Assembly (NCBI GenBank): GCA_020881915.1
Contig: JAJFPB010000009.1
Location: forward strand, 1,798,001 to 1,862,000
Source: Paramyrothecium sp. XJ0827
Taxonomy: Eukaryota > Ascomycota > Sordariomycetes > Hypocreales > Stachybotryaceae
Length of the DNA: 64,000 bases
Direction: 5' to 3'
Under the pieces are notes generated by a model, which was given only the letters and a program-made list of their open reading frames with translations, had not been told where the DNA came from and did no database searches. Made by a program: the position numbers and the translations under genes. Shown here one piece after another: positions 23,001-32,805 of the stretch (positions are counted from its first letter, which is position 1; each line of letters begins with the position of its first letter).

Positions 23001-24382
23001 GTCTCGATGGTCAGTCCGCCTACAACACTGTACGTTTCCTCCGCAAGCTGGCTGCCGTCGGCCAGGCTGTTCTCGTCACCATCCATCAGCCTTCTGCCCA
23101 GCTATTCGCTCAATTCGATACGCTGCTCTTGCTCGCCAAGGGTGGCAAGACTGTGTACTTTGGCGAAATCGGAGAGCAAGCTCAGACTGTCAGGGACTAC
23201 TTTGGCCGTTACGGTGCTCCTTGCCCCACGGATGTCAATCCTGCTGAACACATGATTGATGTGGTGTCTGGAAGCCTGTCACAAGGCAAGGACTGGAACC
23301 AGGTCTGGCTTGAATCCCCTGAGCACAGTGCTGTTACCGAGGAGCTGGACCGCCTCAACAACGACGCGGCATCGAAGCCTCCTGGTACCACCGACGACGG
23401 CCATGAATTTGCCACCCCTATGTGGGAACAATTGAAGCTCGTCACTCAACGGATGAACTTGTCTCTATGGCGCAATACGGACTACATCAACAACAAGATG
23501 GCGCTGCACATCTCCTCTGCATTGTTCAACGGCTTCTCCTTCTGGATGATCGGTGACTCCGTCGGGGACCTTCAACTCAAGATGTTCACAGTCTTCAATT
23601 TCATTTTTGTCGCACCGGGAGTTTTGGCACAACTGCAGCCTCTTTTCATCCATCGCCGAGACATCTTTGAGACACGTGAGAAGAAGTCCAAGATGTATTC
23701 GTGGGTGGCCTTTGTCACTGGTCTGGTCGTCTCCGAGATACCCTACCTCTGCATTTGCGCGGTTTTGTATTACGTGTGCTGGTACTACACCGTTGGCTTC
23801 CCTGGAGATTCCAACAGAGCTGGAGCAACCTTGTTTGTCATGCTTGCTTATGAGCTTCTCTATACTGGCATTGGACAGTTTGTTGCGGCTTATGCCCCCA
23901 ACGAAGTCTTTGCCTCGTTGGTGAATCCTCTCTTGATCGGTACGCTGGTGTCGTTTTGCGGTGTGCTCGTCCCGTACAATCAAATCCAACCATTCTGGAG
24001 GTATTGGATCTACTGGATGAATCCTTTCAACTATCTGATGGGCAGCATGTTGGTATTCGACATCTGGGGTAGTGATGTCAACTGTTCAGAAGGCGAGTTT
24101 GCCAGATTTGAACCACCTAACGGAACCACCTGCGGGGACTACTTAGCGGATTACCTCAAAGGCATGGGTTCTACAAGCCACTTGATCAATCCAGATTCAG
24201 CCAGCGATTGCCAGGTCTGCTCCTTCACAAAGGGCGAGGACTACCTGCGGACACTCGCCCTCGATGAATACTATTTTGGCTGGAGGGACGCTGCCATTGT
24301 GGTCATTTTCGTTTTCAGCTCTTATGCTCTGGTCTATCTGCTGATGAAGCTGCGGACAAAGACCTCCAAGAAGGCGGAGTAA
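20037..24382 (+). CDS. PDR-type full ABC transporter (ABCG)
   Basis: Plasma-membrane drug or metabolite efflux pump with the (NBD-TMD)x2 layout, 1,412 aa. Exons: 20037-20827, 20882-21779 and 21833-24382; introns 54 and 53 nt. NBD1 has Walker [10 protein letters not shown] (about residue 114), signature VSGGERKR and the degenerate Walker [11 protein letters not shown] typical of fungal PDR proteins. NBD2 has GSSGAGKTT, a signature in the altered form LSVEQRKR, and [11 protein letters not shown]. Each half ends in a six-helix membrane domain. From memory it is closest to the BcatrB / NhABC1 / GpABC1 type, which handle plant antimicrobials and fungicides; that assignment is inference. The frame is intact. 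It may have served self-resistance or export for the adjacent cluster. Confidence 0.95.
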
Positions 24383-24740
24383 TTGCAAGACTCGCTTGCG
24401 CTCGCTGTCACCAGGATGCGATACTGGGACAGACTAGACAGCCCCATGGCGGGCACATTTCATTACTTAGAATTCATAGAGTCTGCATAGAATGATAGAA
24501 TTGGTTCGGACCAAATAACGTTATCATGCTGAGTCGATTGCACAGGCTGGTGATATGCAGTGCTGCAACGATCTGCATTCGGCGATGACCTTTCGACACC
24601 GACTGACTCACATTGCCAAGACCACGTACTCCGGCAATGTCATGAGAGACACGAGGCCTAGTTGCGACACAATAAAACGTGAAGGCAATCACACACTGTG
24701 ACAACCGTGCAATCTAAAATAGCCACAACTAGAGACCGAC
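24383..24740. other. intergenic
   Basis: 358 bp between the ABC transporter stop and the APH-like gene. Nothing recognised beyond the expected 3' and 5' flanks. Confidence 0.5.
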
Positions 24741-26057
24741 ATGGAAAGTGAAGAAATGGACTTGGGCCGACCAGCGACACCGGCCCATCATCCCACTGCA
24801 GGCGTTCGCATCCCCCGCCCGGAAATTGAAGCAATCATTGCCTTTGCATTTCCAGATAGTGAGCTCATATCCATTATGCAGATCCCATTTGGAAGATCTT
24901 ACAACAATCGCATCTATTTTCTCCAGCTACGGCATAATTCAAAATCCTTGAGCCTACCCTATATGCCATCCCGCCCGGAACAATTGGTCCTCAAAGTCAA
25001 CGGTCGCTTTTTCGCTGCCAACAAGATACAAAACGAGGTTTCCTGCCTTCAACTCCTTCATCAATACTGCCCCCGGATTCCATGTCCACGTGCTGTCGCC
25101 TGGTCCGAAGATGGCCAAGTCGCAGCATGTGCTACACCAGACAGTGCAGAGGCTTCTCGTGTCATCCTATCACCACCCACTAAGAAAATTGATCATGGCG
25201 GATGGATCTTGATGACGTCTGTGCCTGGAGAGCCAATTTCTTTGAAAGAAGCAGAATTGAACGAAGGAGACATTGAAGAACTAGGAAAGCAACTTGCGGA
25301 CATTGTCGCATGTATGCGGAAAGACATCCCTGCCCAAATCCATTGCGGAAATATTTGTCTGCCTCTTGGGATCGAAATCGTCCAAGGCGTGCCGGCCGTG
25401 GATTTTACAGCGTTGAAAATCAGAGACATCATACACGAGGGGATTCTCATTGACAAGCCCATCACAAGTGCGAACGATTACTACCAGCACAGATTAGAGG
25501 AAAAAGTGCGAACGCTGACCACTTCGCCAACCTTCATGCCGAACAAACATCTCTTAGAACCGCTTCAAAAGTTCATCACCGAGAATCTGCCAAAGCTAGA
25601 GCTCACTGAAGAAGACAGCACCAGCTCTAAGAAATTCTTCTTGACGCATTATGACCTCTCTCCACGCAATGTCCTCGTTTCGGGCCACCCGCCCTTCATC
25701 AGCGGCATCGTTGACTTCGAGTTTGCAGGGTTCTACCCCTTAGTGGAGGAGTTCTTGAACGACGAGGTGAATGGTGGTCGTGGTGAATGGCCTCCCAAGT
25801 TTTATGAGGCGTATCTGGCACGTCTTCATGAGCATGGCATCGCTACGCCGTCGCAAGGGTTTCATCCGCACATATGGAACCGTAATCTCTGGATCGAAAC
25901 CCTTGTGGGTAGCATCGCGCCGTGGTACCTGCCGGGCGATTTGGAAGGGCAGGAGTTGCAGGCCAAGCTGCTGGAAGTAGAGGCCGTTGTGAGAAAGATG
26001 TTAAGGAAGCTGACCGATGATAAGCATGTCCAAGACCAGACAACACCAATGGAATAG
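24741..26057 (+). CDS. APH-family kinase-like protein
   Basis: 438-aa single-exon gene with the aminoglycoside phosphotransferase / choline-kinase-like fold (APH, PF01636 type). A nucleotide-lobe segment (LVLKVNGRFF) is followed by helices ending in the catalytic loop HYDLSPRNVLV (H303, D305, N310) and the metal-binding IVDFEFAGF (D325, in place of the more common DWE). The C-terminal helices include the FYEAYLARL and WIETLVG blocks usual in fungal members. No signal peptide or membrane segment. These genes are numerous in Pezizomycotina and mostly uncharacterised; substrate unknown. Same strand as the ABC transporter with 358 bp between. Confidence 0.8.
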   Translation: MESEEMDLGRPATPAHHPTAGVRIPRPEIEAIIAFAFPDSELISIMQIPFGRSYNNRIYFLQLRHNSKSLSLPYMPSRPEQLVLKVNGRFFAANKIQNEVSCLQLLHQYCPRIPCPRAVAWSEDGQVAACATPDSAEASRVILSPPTKKIDHGGWILMTSVPGEPISLKEAELNEGDIEELGKQLADIVACMRKDIPAQIHCGNICLPLGIEIVQGVPAVDFTALKIRDIIHEGILIDKPITSANDYYQHRLEEKVRTLTTSPTFMPNKHLLEPLQKFITENLPKLELTEEDSTSSKKFFLTHYDLSPRNVLVSGHPPFISGIVDFEFAGFYPLVEEFLNDEVNGGRGEWPPKFYEAYLARLHEHGIATPSQGFHPHIWNRNLWIETLVGSIAPWYLPGDLEGQELQAKLLEVEAVVRKMLRKLTDDKHVQDQTTPME

Positions 26058-27410
26058 TAAATCTATCAAAGGCATACAAATTTGGTAGCCATAAAGGAAA
26101 TAGATGCTCATGCCTAGGTCTTGCATACTCTGTCTTCATCGAAGATATTTACAGCTATTCTAAGGCGTCAGTAATCATTTTAGCGACCATTTCGTCACTT
26201 TCCCGCCTCAAAGATTCCCTGGCTGTACATAGTCATCGCCATCCGTCTCAGTAGACATAATCCGGAACACTTCTCGCATTCCTTCTAGTGTTGATGAAAG
26301 GGCGTGTGGTTCTTCCAGAATGTTGCAATAGAAGTTGGTAAACTCGATGTTGCTTGCCGCAATGGCTGGAGTTGGTGCTGTGGTTGCCGATGTTATCAGC
26401 TCAAGGACCGCGGTGTCGGACCAGCCAATAATTGGAGATCAACCTGATTTGCTCAGCTCTGCGTTTTGATCGTCCTCTTGAAGGAAGCCGGCTGGGGAAT
26501 GAGACCGGTTCAAGAGCCTCCGGGTAGAAGTGATGAGACCAAGGTCCTGTTGATTCGCGACATTCGAATGTCACAAGTTAACCGCATCTGGCGCAAGTTT
26601 AGCTTATCACGATAACGGAGACGTTTGCCCTCGGCAACATGGCTACAACGGCTTCTGCTCTCTGTGCGTCTAACCAATAGGCGTAACGATAAGGAGCCAT
26701 ACGCGGAGCGTCACAAGGGACTAGCAAGGAATCTCGGGACTAAAGACACTGACATGACTGACGATGGCATCCCCAAGCAGCAAAGGACTTGCACAGCTAT
26801 GTCCGAGCAGACACATTTCGCAGTTGTTGTTGCGCTCAGACCCCATACTTAGCCTGGATTGAACCCTGGCGAGATGTCGTTAGGCGGTTCCTGACACGAG
26901 CCTCTCAGCTCGCTAGTAGCGTTCGAGCTTAGCCCAAGGATTGCATGACCCGGACCCCGTCTGACTGGACGCCACCACGGACCGTGGAGCACTATCAGCT
27001 TCAGACGGCTCGCGCACTGACGGCTCAACTGGATCTACAGCCCGGATGTGGCTGATCTTAATCTTGTTAGCCCCGGACCGGCTCCGTTTTCTCGTCTTGG
27101 CCTACCGGCGAGCAGGTCCGGAGCCCTGACAGCTATCATCCAGCTCGCTAGCGACGACAGCACTACTGCACGCTCGGAGGCAGAGGCGTCCGCTAGGCCC
27201 GGGGCAACCCCGTTTGCTATTACTGATGGTCCGACGATTTTGAGCGTTTAAGAGCCGCCGGTGTCCTCTTGGGCCCTTCGCTCTAATGCACCACCGTTGG
27301 CCTTTGACGGCGGCGCGCCATTCTCCTTTCCCTGCCCTCATTTGCTTCTCGTATTCTTGGTTCTTTTATTTTTGGCAGATTTAGAGTTTTTGCGAAAACA
27401 TGGTTTCGAA
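26058..27410. other. long intergenic region with one possible gene remnant
   Basis: About 1.35 kb. Apart from the minus-strand remnant listed separately, nothing recognised. The part near 26,850-27,330 is GC-rich and contains only short frames. Confidence 0.4.
26208..26572 (-). pseudogene. possible C-terminal gene remnant, family unknown
   Basis: A minus-strand frame of about 120 codons reads with protein-like composition (ANQQDLGLITSTRRLLNRS; later SNIEFTNFYCNILEEPHALS) and ends at TGA 26210-26208. It contains one in-frame TGA at 26441-26439 and no start. I do not recognise the family. It could be the eroded 3' end of a gene or a chance open frame. Confidence 0.3.
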
Positions 27411-29170
27411 ATGAAGCTGGGATCCAGACTCGGCGCTTTGCAAGCATGCGTGTTTCTGCTTCTGCTGCTGCAGTGGGCGGGCGTGGCCGCGGCGGTTGAC
27501 GAAGCCACCTCGAAGCTCATCAACGACATCCCTCCTTCGGCAGTACGATCCCCGACCGAGAGCGAAACCAAACAAGACCGATGGCTGACCGTGGGCGCAG
27601 ATCAAATGTCTTTTTCGGGTCATCAAACAGGGGAACTGCACGTTCGAAAACTTGCCGGAATGCTTTTGTCCGAACTTGGCTCTGATGGCCAACGTATCGG
27701 ACTGCATACAGGTTTCATCTCCATTTGAGGACCAAGTCAGTGAGTCTTCCTTGGCCCCTCTCTACTCGCCATTTTTGTCTTTGCAGATTCTTCTAACAAC
27801 CCACCGTGCAGAGGTTGCGGACGCAGCAACTGAGTTGTGCAAAGGCTATCCGATTGAAACCCGCAGCTCCGAGGTCAAGCTGGCCGCCATCACATGTGCC
27901 GCCATCACATTCCCGATCATGATATTACGCTTTATAGCTCGGATATACGTGGGCAAGAAGCTCTGGTCGGACGATTGGATGGCAATGATAGCAACGGTAG
28001 GTCGTCGATGGGATTACGATCCAGGAGTTTATACTAAGAATCGGATCTAGATATGCTTGGGGGCAATAATTGGTATTGAGATAGAGAGTATGGACCCTCG
28101 TCTCTTGCACAGCTATCCGTCTGTTTTTTTTTTTTGACGGAAAGACTAACCCAATTGTGTTGACAGGTAGTCAAGCTGGATTTGGTCGGCATTATTGGAA
28201 TGTCAACCCCAGAAACGGGGCTTTGGTCCTCCAGGTGCGTCCCCTAATGACTCTTATCTGCATTGTCGATGATCGTCTAGGAGGTTTGCTGACCTGAGTT
28301 ACCCACAGTTATACTACGCCTTGCAGCTACTTTATGTCGTCGTCCAAGTCTTCGCCAAAGGCGCTCTTGTGGTCTTCTATCTCCGCATCTTTCCAGACAA
28401 AAGATTCCGCCTAGTAGGCTGGGCGATGATGTGTTTCCTGATCGGACATGGCATCATCTACCTAGGCGTCATTGCTTTTCAATGCATGCCTCTAGCGTCA
28501 ATCTGGGACCTGAACATCGCTGAGAAGAAATGTCTCAATCTCAATGTGATAGGCTACAGTGGCGCTGCCTTCGCCATCTTCGAGGACATAGCCATCATGG
28601 TTATGCCGATTCCGTGGCTGCTCAAGCTTCAGCTCAGCACCTCGAAGAAGTTTGGTCTGGTGTTCATGTTCTGTTTGGGATCATTGTATGTTCTTAACTG
28701 CTTTGTGTGTGGTGAAGCAGCTGACAGTTGTGGTAGTGCAACTGTGACAAGCATGGTGAGATTGAAATATCTCGTCGCTTTCGCTAATACGACGGATCCC
28801 TCATGTACGTGGTCTAAGACTAAGACTGAGATGAATTACGCTAATGCAGTATCCAGATGACAACGTCGGCCTTGTTATTTGGTCGGTCGTCGAGCTGTCC
28901 TGCGCTCTCATCTGCGCCAGTCTACCCGCTTTACGACCACTCCTTCGAAGAATACCCGAAGCTTTGAGTAGCATGGCCTCATCGAGACAAAGGGGCCTGT
29001 CGAAACAAAGCGGTTCCAAGCAGAGTGGTTCTGTGCCCGGGTGCGAAAAGGGAGATATTCCGCTGGGGAAGTTCAAACAACTGCCTCCTCTTCCGCAAGA
29101 GGCTCATCGTAGTGATGAAGAAAACCCGCCAGACAAAATGCGTTGGACGCCAAATAGAATGACTTTATGA
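27411..29170 (+). CDS. CFEM-domain Pth11-like seven-helix receptor
   Basis: Membrane protein, 439 aa, eight exons: 27411-27542, 27601-27739, 27812-27996, 28051-28087, 28167-28234, 28309-28685, 28737-28804 and 28857-29170. ATG 27411 starts a clear signal peptide (MKLGSRLGALQACVFLLLLL). An extracellular CFEM-like region follows (IKCLF, GNCTF, ECFCPN, SDCIQ, ELCKGYP). The seven-helix rhodopsin-like part (PF20684 type) has SSEVKLAAI, LWSDDW, FGRHYWN, FQCMPLASIWD, IFEDIAIM and VRLKYLV blocks. The tail is Ser/Lys-rich and cytoplasmic. Relatives such as Magnaporthe Pth11 sense surface cues before infection. Two of the eight usual CFEM cysteines appear replaced (Ser in IPPSA, Pro in SSPFED). The final intron uses the second available AG. 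Confidence 0.85.
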
Positions 29171-29294
29171 TAGAATATTTGAAGCAAAGACCTTCAGAAC
29201 CCAGTTCGAGCCCTTCATTTGTACGCAAATGTTCTCTGCAAATGTCTCGTATCTTCGCTCCAGATTCCAGCACAGGACGACTTGATCAAGTGAA

Positions 29295-31038
29295 CTAATT
29301 ATCCTGATCCTTTCGAGCGTGTTCTCGAAGCTCGACACCACCAAGGCCATCTACGGTCTTGTTGATTTGATACTCTACCTTGTCTTGCATCTCTTTGCCC
29401 TCGAAAATGAAACTGAGCTCCTCTAGTGAACGGCCCTTGGTCTCAGGGAAGAAGATGAAGCAGATTATCCACTCAAAAACGATCCAACAACAATACACAA
29501 TGTAGTACTTCCAGCCAATATCATCAAGTGCAATCGGGTTGACATATGTGTTGAAGAACACGGCGAATCGGACCGTGAGCTGTTCAAAAGCAATGCCCTT
29601 GGCACGTTGCTCGTAAGGGAATATCTCGACCAAGTAAGTGTAGGTCATTGCGTTCCAGCCAATGTTGTAGAATCTGATGGGGTTAGTTATCCTTGTTCAT
29701 GAAAAGGGAGCGGAGCGGAACGCACGGAGAGTACAGGTAGATGAAGAACAACACGGGGATTGAAGCTGCAGAGCTTGTCTTGCCAGCGTCGAGATCGATT
29801 CGAAACCTAACAGAAGTTAGCTGTCAAGTTGGAAGTAATTCCTTGGTGAAGCAGCTTACCGAGCACTAGCAACGGTCCAGGCGATGTATACAACCGCGCT
29901 GCCCGTGATACAAGTCAAGAACATGATTCTTCTTCTGAATCGCGGCGCGATCAAGGCGATTGGCACGGCATTGATGAAGCCCCAGCATGTGTTGCTCAAG
30001 ATAATCTGCTGGACGGTGCGCTTGTTGGTGATTCCCACAAGTTCCAAGATCTTGGACATGTAGAAACTCAACAGCCCGTTGCCTGACCACTGCGTGAAGA
30101 AGCCGATAGTTCCAGCGAGGGCAAAACGCCTTCTCATGGGGGCGTCACGAATGACATCGGCCCATACGAATTTCTTTGAGAGCTCCTTCTCTTGAGCAAT
30201 GGTAGACTGGATCTGAGCGAACTCGAGCCGAACAAACTCCTCGCCATGCTCACCCTCTCCGTGGTATTTTTGCAAGATGGCCAGGGCTTCCTCGTGGCGG
30301 TCCTTGCTGATCAGCCAACGGGGCGACTCGGGACACCACGGCATGAAGATGACTTGGCAGAGACTCGGCACCAACTGTAGCAAGCTTGGAGTGCGCCACG
30401 CCCAGGTGGACTTCATCTGGAACGTGCCGTACGTGGTGCCGGCCGCAGCAATGGCGCCCACAAACCAACTGGCGTTGAACAAACTCGTGAGGATGGCGCG
30501 CTCCTTTTCGTAACCTAGCTCACCAAGCAGGGATGAGGCATTGACAATGGCAAATGGGATACCAAAGCCAAGCAGCCAACGCGATGCAAGGAACATGTCT
30601 TTATTGACAGCTCCGGTCTGCATGCCCGCGCCGACCATCATGATGAATGAGCCGGCAAGAATCGTTCGGCGGCGACCAAGGTACTGGGAGATGGTGGGGA
30701 TGAATGGGATGGCCATCAGGGCACCAAGCGAATACATGGCGTTTAAGAGCCCAAGTGTGGACTTTGTTGGGTGGTCAAAGTCTGCCTCTGTCAGTCTCGG
30801 GGCCACGCGCAGTATCACCAACGCGCGACTTACAGTCCTGCCACGACTCAACAGCCTGCAAGCTGTTCATCATGGACGAGTCGAAGCCCGACGTCCATTC
30901 CACACCAAGACCACATGGGATGAGAATGAGATACAGAAACCTCAGGTTCGGCTTCTGGTACCATTTCAGCGGATCCGAATGAGCAATCTTGCTGAGGCGG
31001 TCATCGCCCAGCTCTTCCTTCTTGCCGAGGATAGCCAT
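29295..31038 (-). CDS. MFS sugar transporter (sugar porter family)
   Basis: 12-helix plasma-membrane transporter, 528 aa. Exons on the minus strand: 31038-30834, 30781-29860, 29806-29726 and 29673-29295; all introns are GT-AG and 52-54 nt. Sugar-porter signatures: LGRRRT after helix 2, PESPRWLISKDR at the end of helix 6, TQWSGNGLLSFY in helix 7 and FFPETKGRSLEEL after helix 12. It is most like fungal lactose-permease / hexose-transporter-like proteins (LAC12 group), by inference. ATG 31038 gives the usual cytosolic N-terminus. Divergent neighbours are the CFEM receptor (3' ends face each other, about 125 bp apart) and the non-coding region after 31038. Confidence 0.9.
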
Positions 31039-32805
31039 GTTGCATCCGGTGCGCTGTCAAAACGGAGAAAGGCAGTGCGGCAGAGAGCCGACAGGATGTG
31101 GACACGGCGGCGGATGCGTATTTATATACCACCACGACGTGCTGGGGTCAACGAGCCGGGGGAGGAGCTTCACTGGACAGCAACGGATATCGGTCCGTTA
31201 GTCGGCTTGTAAGCTTAATGCACGCGAGCTTTCTTCCACGAATCTACTGCTACCCCCCACGAACTACGGACCTGTCAAAGCAGTCGTTGCAGCGTCGCCG
31301 GAGGCAGGTGATTCGGATCTGCATCGTAGCGCATACAGGCTATGCGGAGTCCAAGCATCTCGCAGTGCGGGGGAGGGTCCCCCCAGGGTTAGGTCCGACC
31401 ATCATCACGCTATTCCTCGCGCGCGACTCGGGTTTATGAAGCTTCGAAGTGTGGGGTAGCCGGGTTGTCTGGGTTCTTATAATCCCGAGGCTTCACAACT
31501 GGTGAGAGCAAGGATGAGGTCGCGGCCAAAGCTCAAGTGCTCCATTTGCCGAGGCCATTTTTCCCAAGAGAACATCATTGTATTAGTAACAGGACAAACT
31601 GTTTCTCCATCATTAGAGCCCGTTGATCCGATACAGACCAAATTTGTAGCGTCAAAGTGCTGTAATTGCCAAATAAGTTCAAAAATTTCCCCCTTGGATT
31701 GAGAGCACTCTTGTTGAGTGCAAGATTTACTGCTCACCGACACAAAAGAGGTGCATGTTCTGCCTGCGATCATGTGTACATGTAATCTCCACGAACCATC
31801 GTCAAGCTCTGCCTACCTTAAATTGCTTGATCTCGCTGGGGTCAACGCCTGGAGTAGATAAGTTCGGCAGGCAGACATTGTAGAGTTTTGCAGGCATCGG
31901 TTGACCAAAATCAGTGATGAAGAAAGAAAAATTCGAATGTTTAGATTACACACTAAGGGGAATATTCCAGTCCGTGCCTCGCTTGCGGCGCGCTCTCACC
32001 TGGGAATACCATGTTGCAATGTGTGTGTGTCCGCTGATGGCAGGCTGAGAGGCACCCATGATGCCCTGTTTGTTTGCAGCTGCGCGACAAATCGTTTCCA
32101 AGCCCAATGGCAATGGCAGAAGGAGCAACAGTGTTCCCCATTTCTCTTCGTCTATCCCGCTTTATTGTTTGTGTCTTGACGCGCAGTTAGCTTGGAATAG
32201 AGCCACAGCAGCCGGCGCAGCAGCAATTAGCTTTGGACATAGTCTTAAGTGAGTGCGCCCATAGCTTCTCGGCTTTGTGGCGGCTATCTGGACCGTGACT
32301 GCATCATGCTACCTCTTTGTAAGGACTGTCATGATGTAAGACTCGGTGCTAAATACGGTTTTGGCTTTCTGTAACAAAAGTTATCGCAGCTCTACTTTTA
32401 TCTAGCCAATACCCAGATGTCTTCCAATCACACGAACATTGTTCTGCATTTCTAAGGATGTAGCTAAACACTCTACGACGGGATCCGTGATAACTTCGAA
32501 CACGTTCGGTGAGAGGCCGATGCCTTATTCAGCCCTTATATTTTTTGACAGGAACAATATCGTAGATATATATGCGTTTGTAAAGCGTTCTAGGACAGCA
32601 CATCTAGAACCGAAGCCAGAGCGAAGAAACTGCTTACTATGCATACCAAGGGAGTTGGCTGTAGCTTACAACGGAAGCCATATATAGCCATTTGGACCCA
32701 GCAGCATTGCTCTTATCAACACCTGGCGCACCTGTCACTTCTGTGAATTTAGCTGAATTTGCTCCGAGTTGTATTTTCCAACAGAACGCGCAAGGTCTGA
32801 CGTCT
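31039..32805. other. intergenic
   Basis: About 1.77 kb, AT-richer toward 32.8 kb. Only short frames on either strand; none resembles a known family. The part next to 31039 is presumably the sugar transporter promoter. Confidence 0.5.

Noticed and set aside
31502..31702. Small zinc-finger-like ORF (CSICRGHF...CCNCQI)
   Set aside because: Only 66 codons, spacing does not match a known finger, and there is no splice or homology support.
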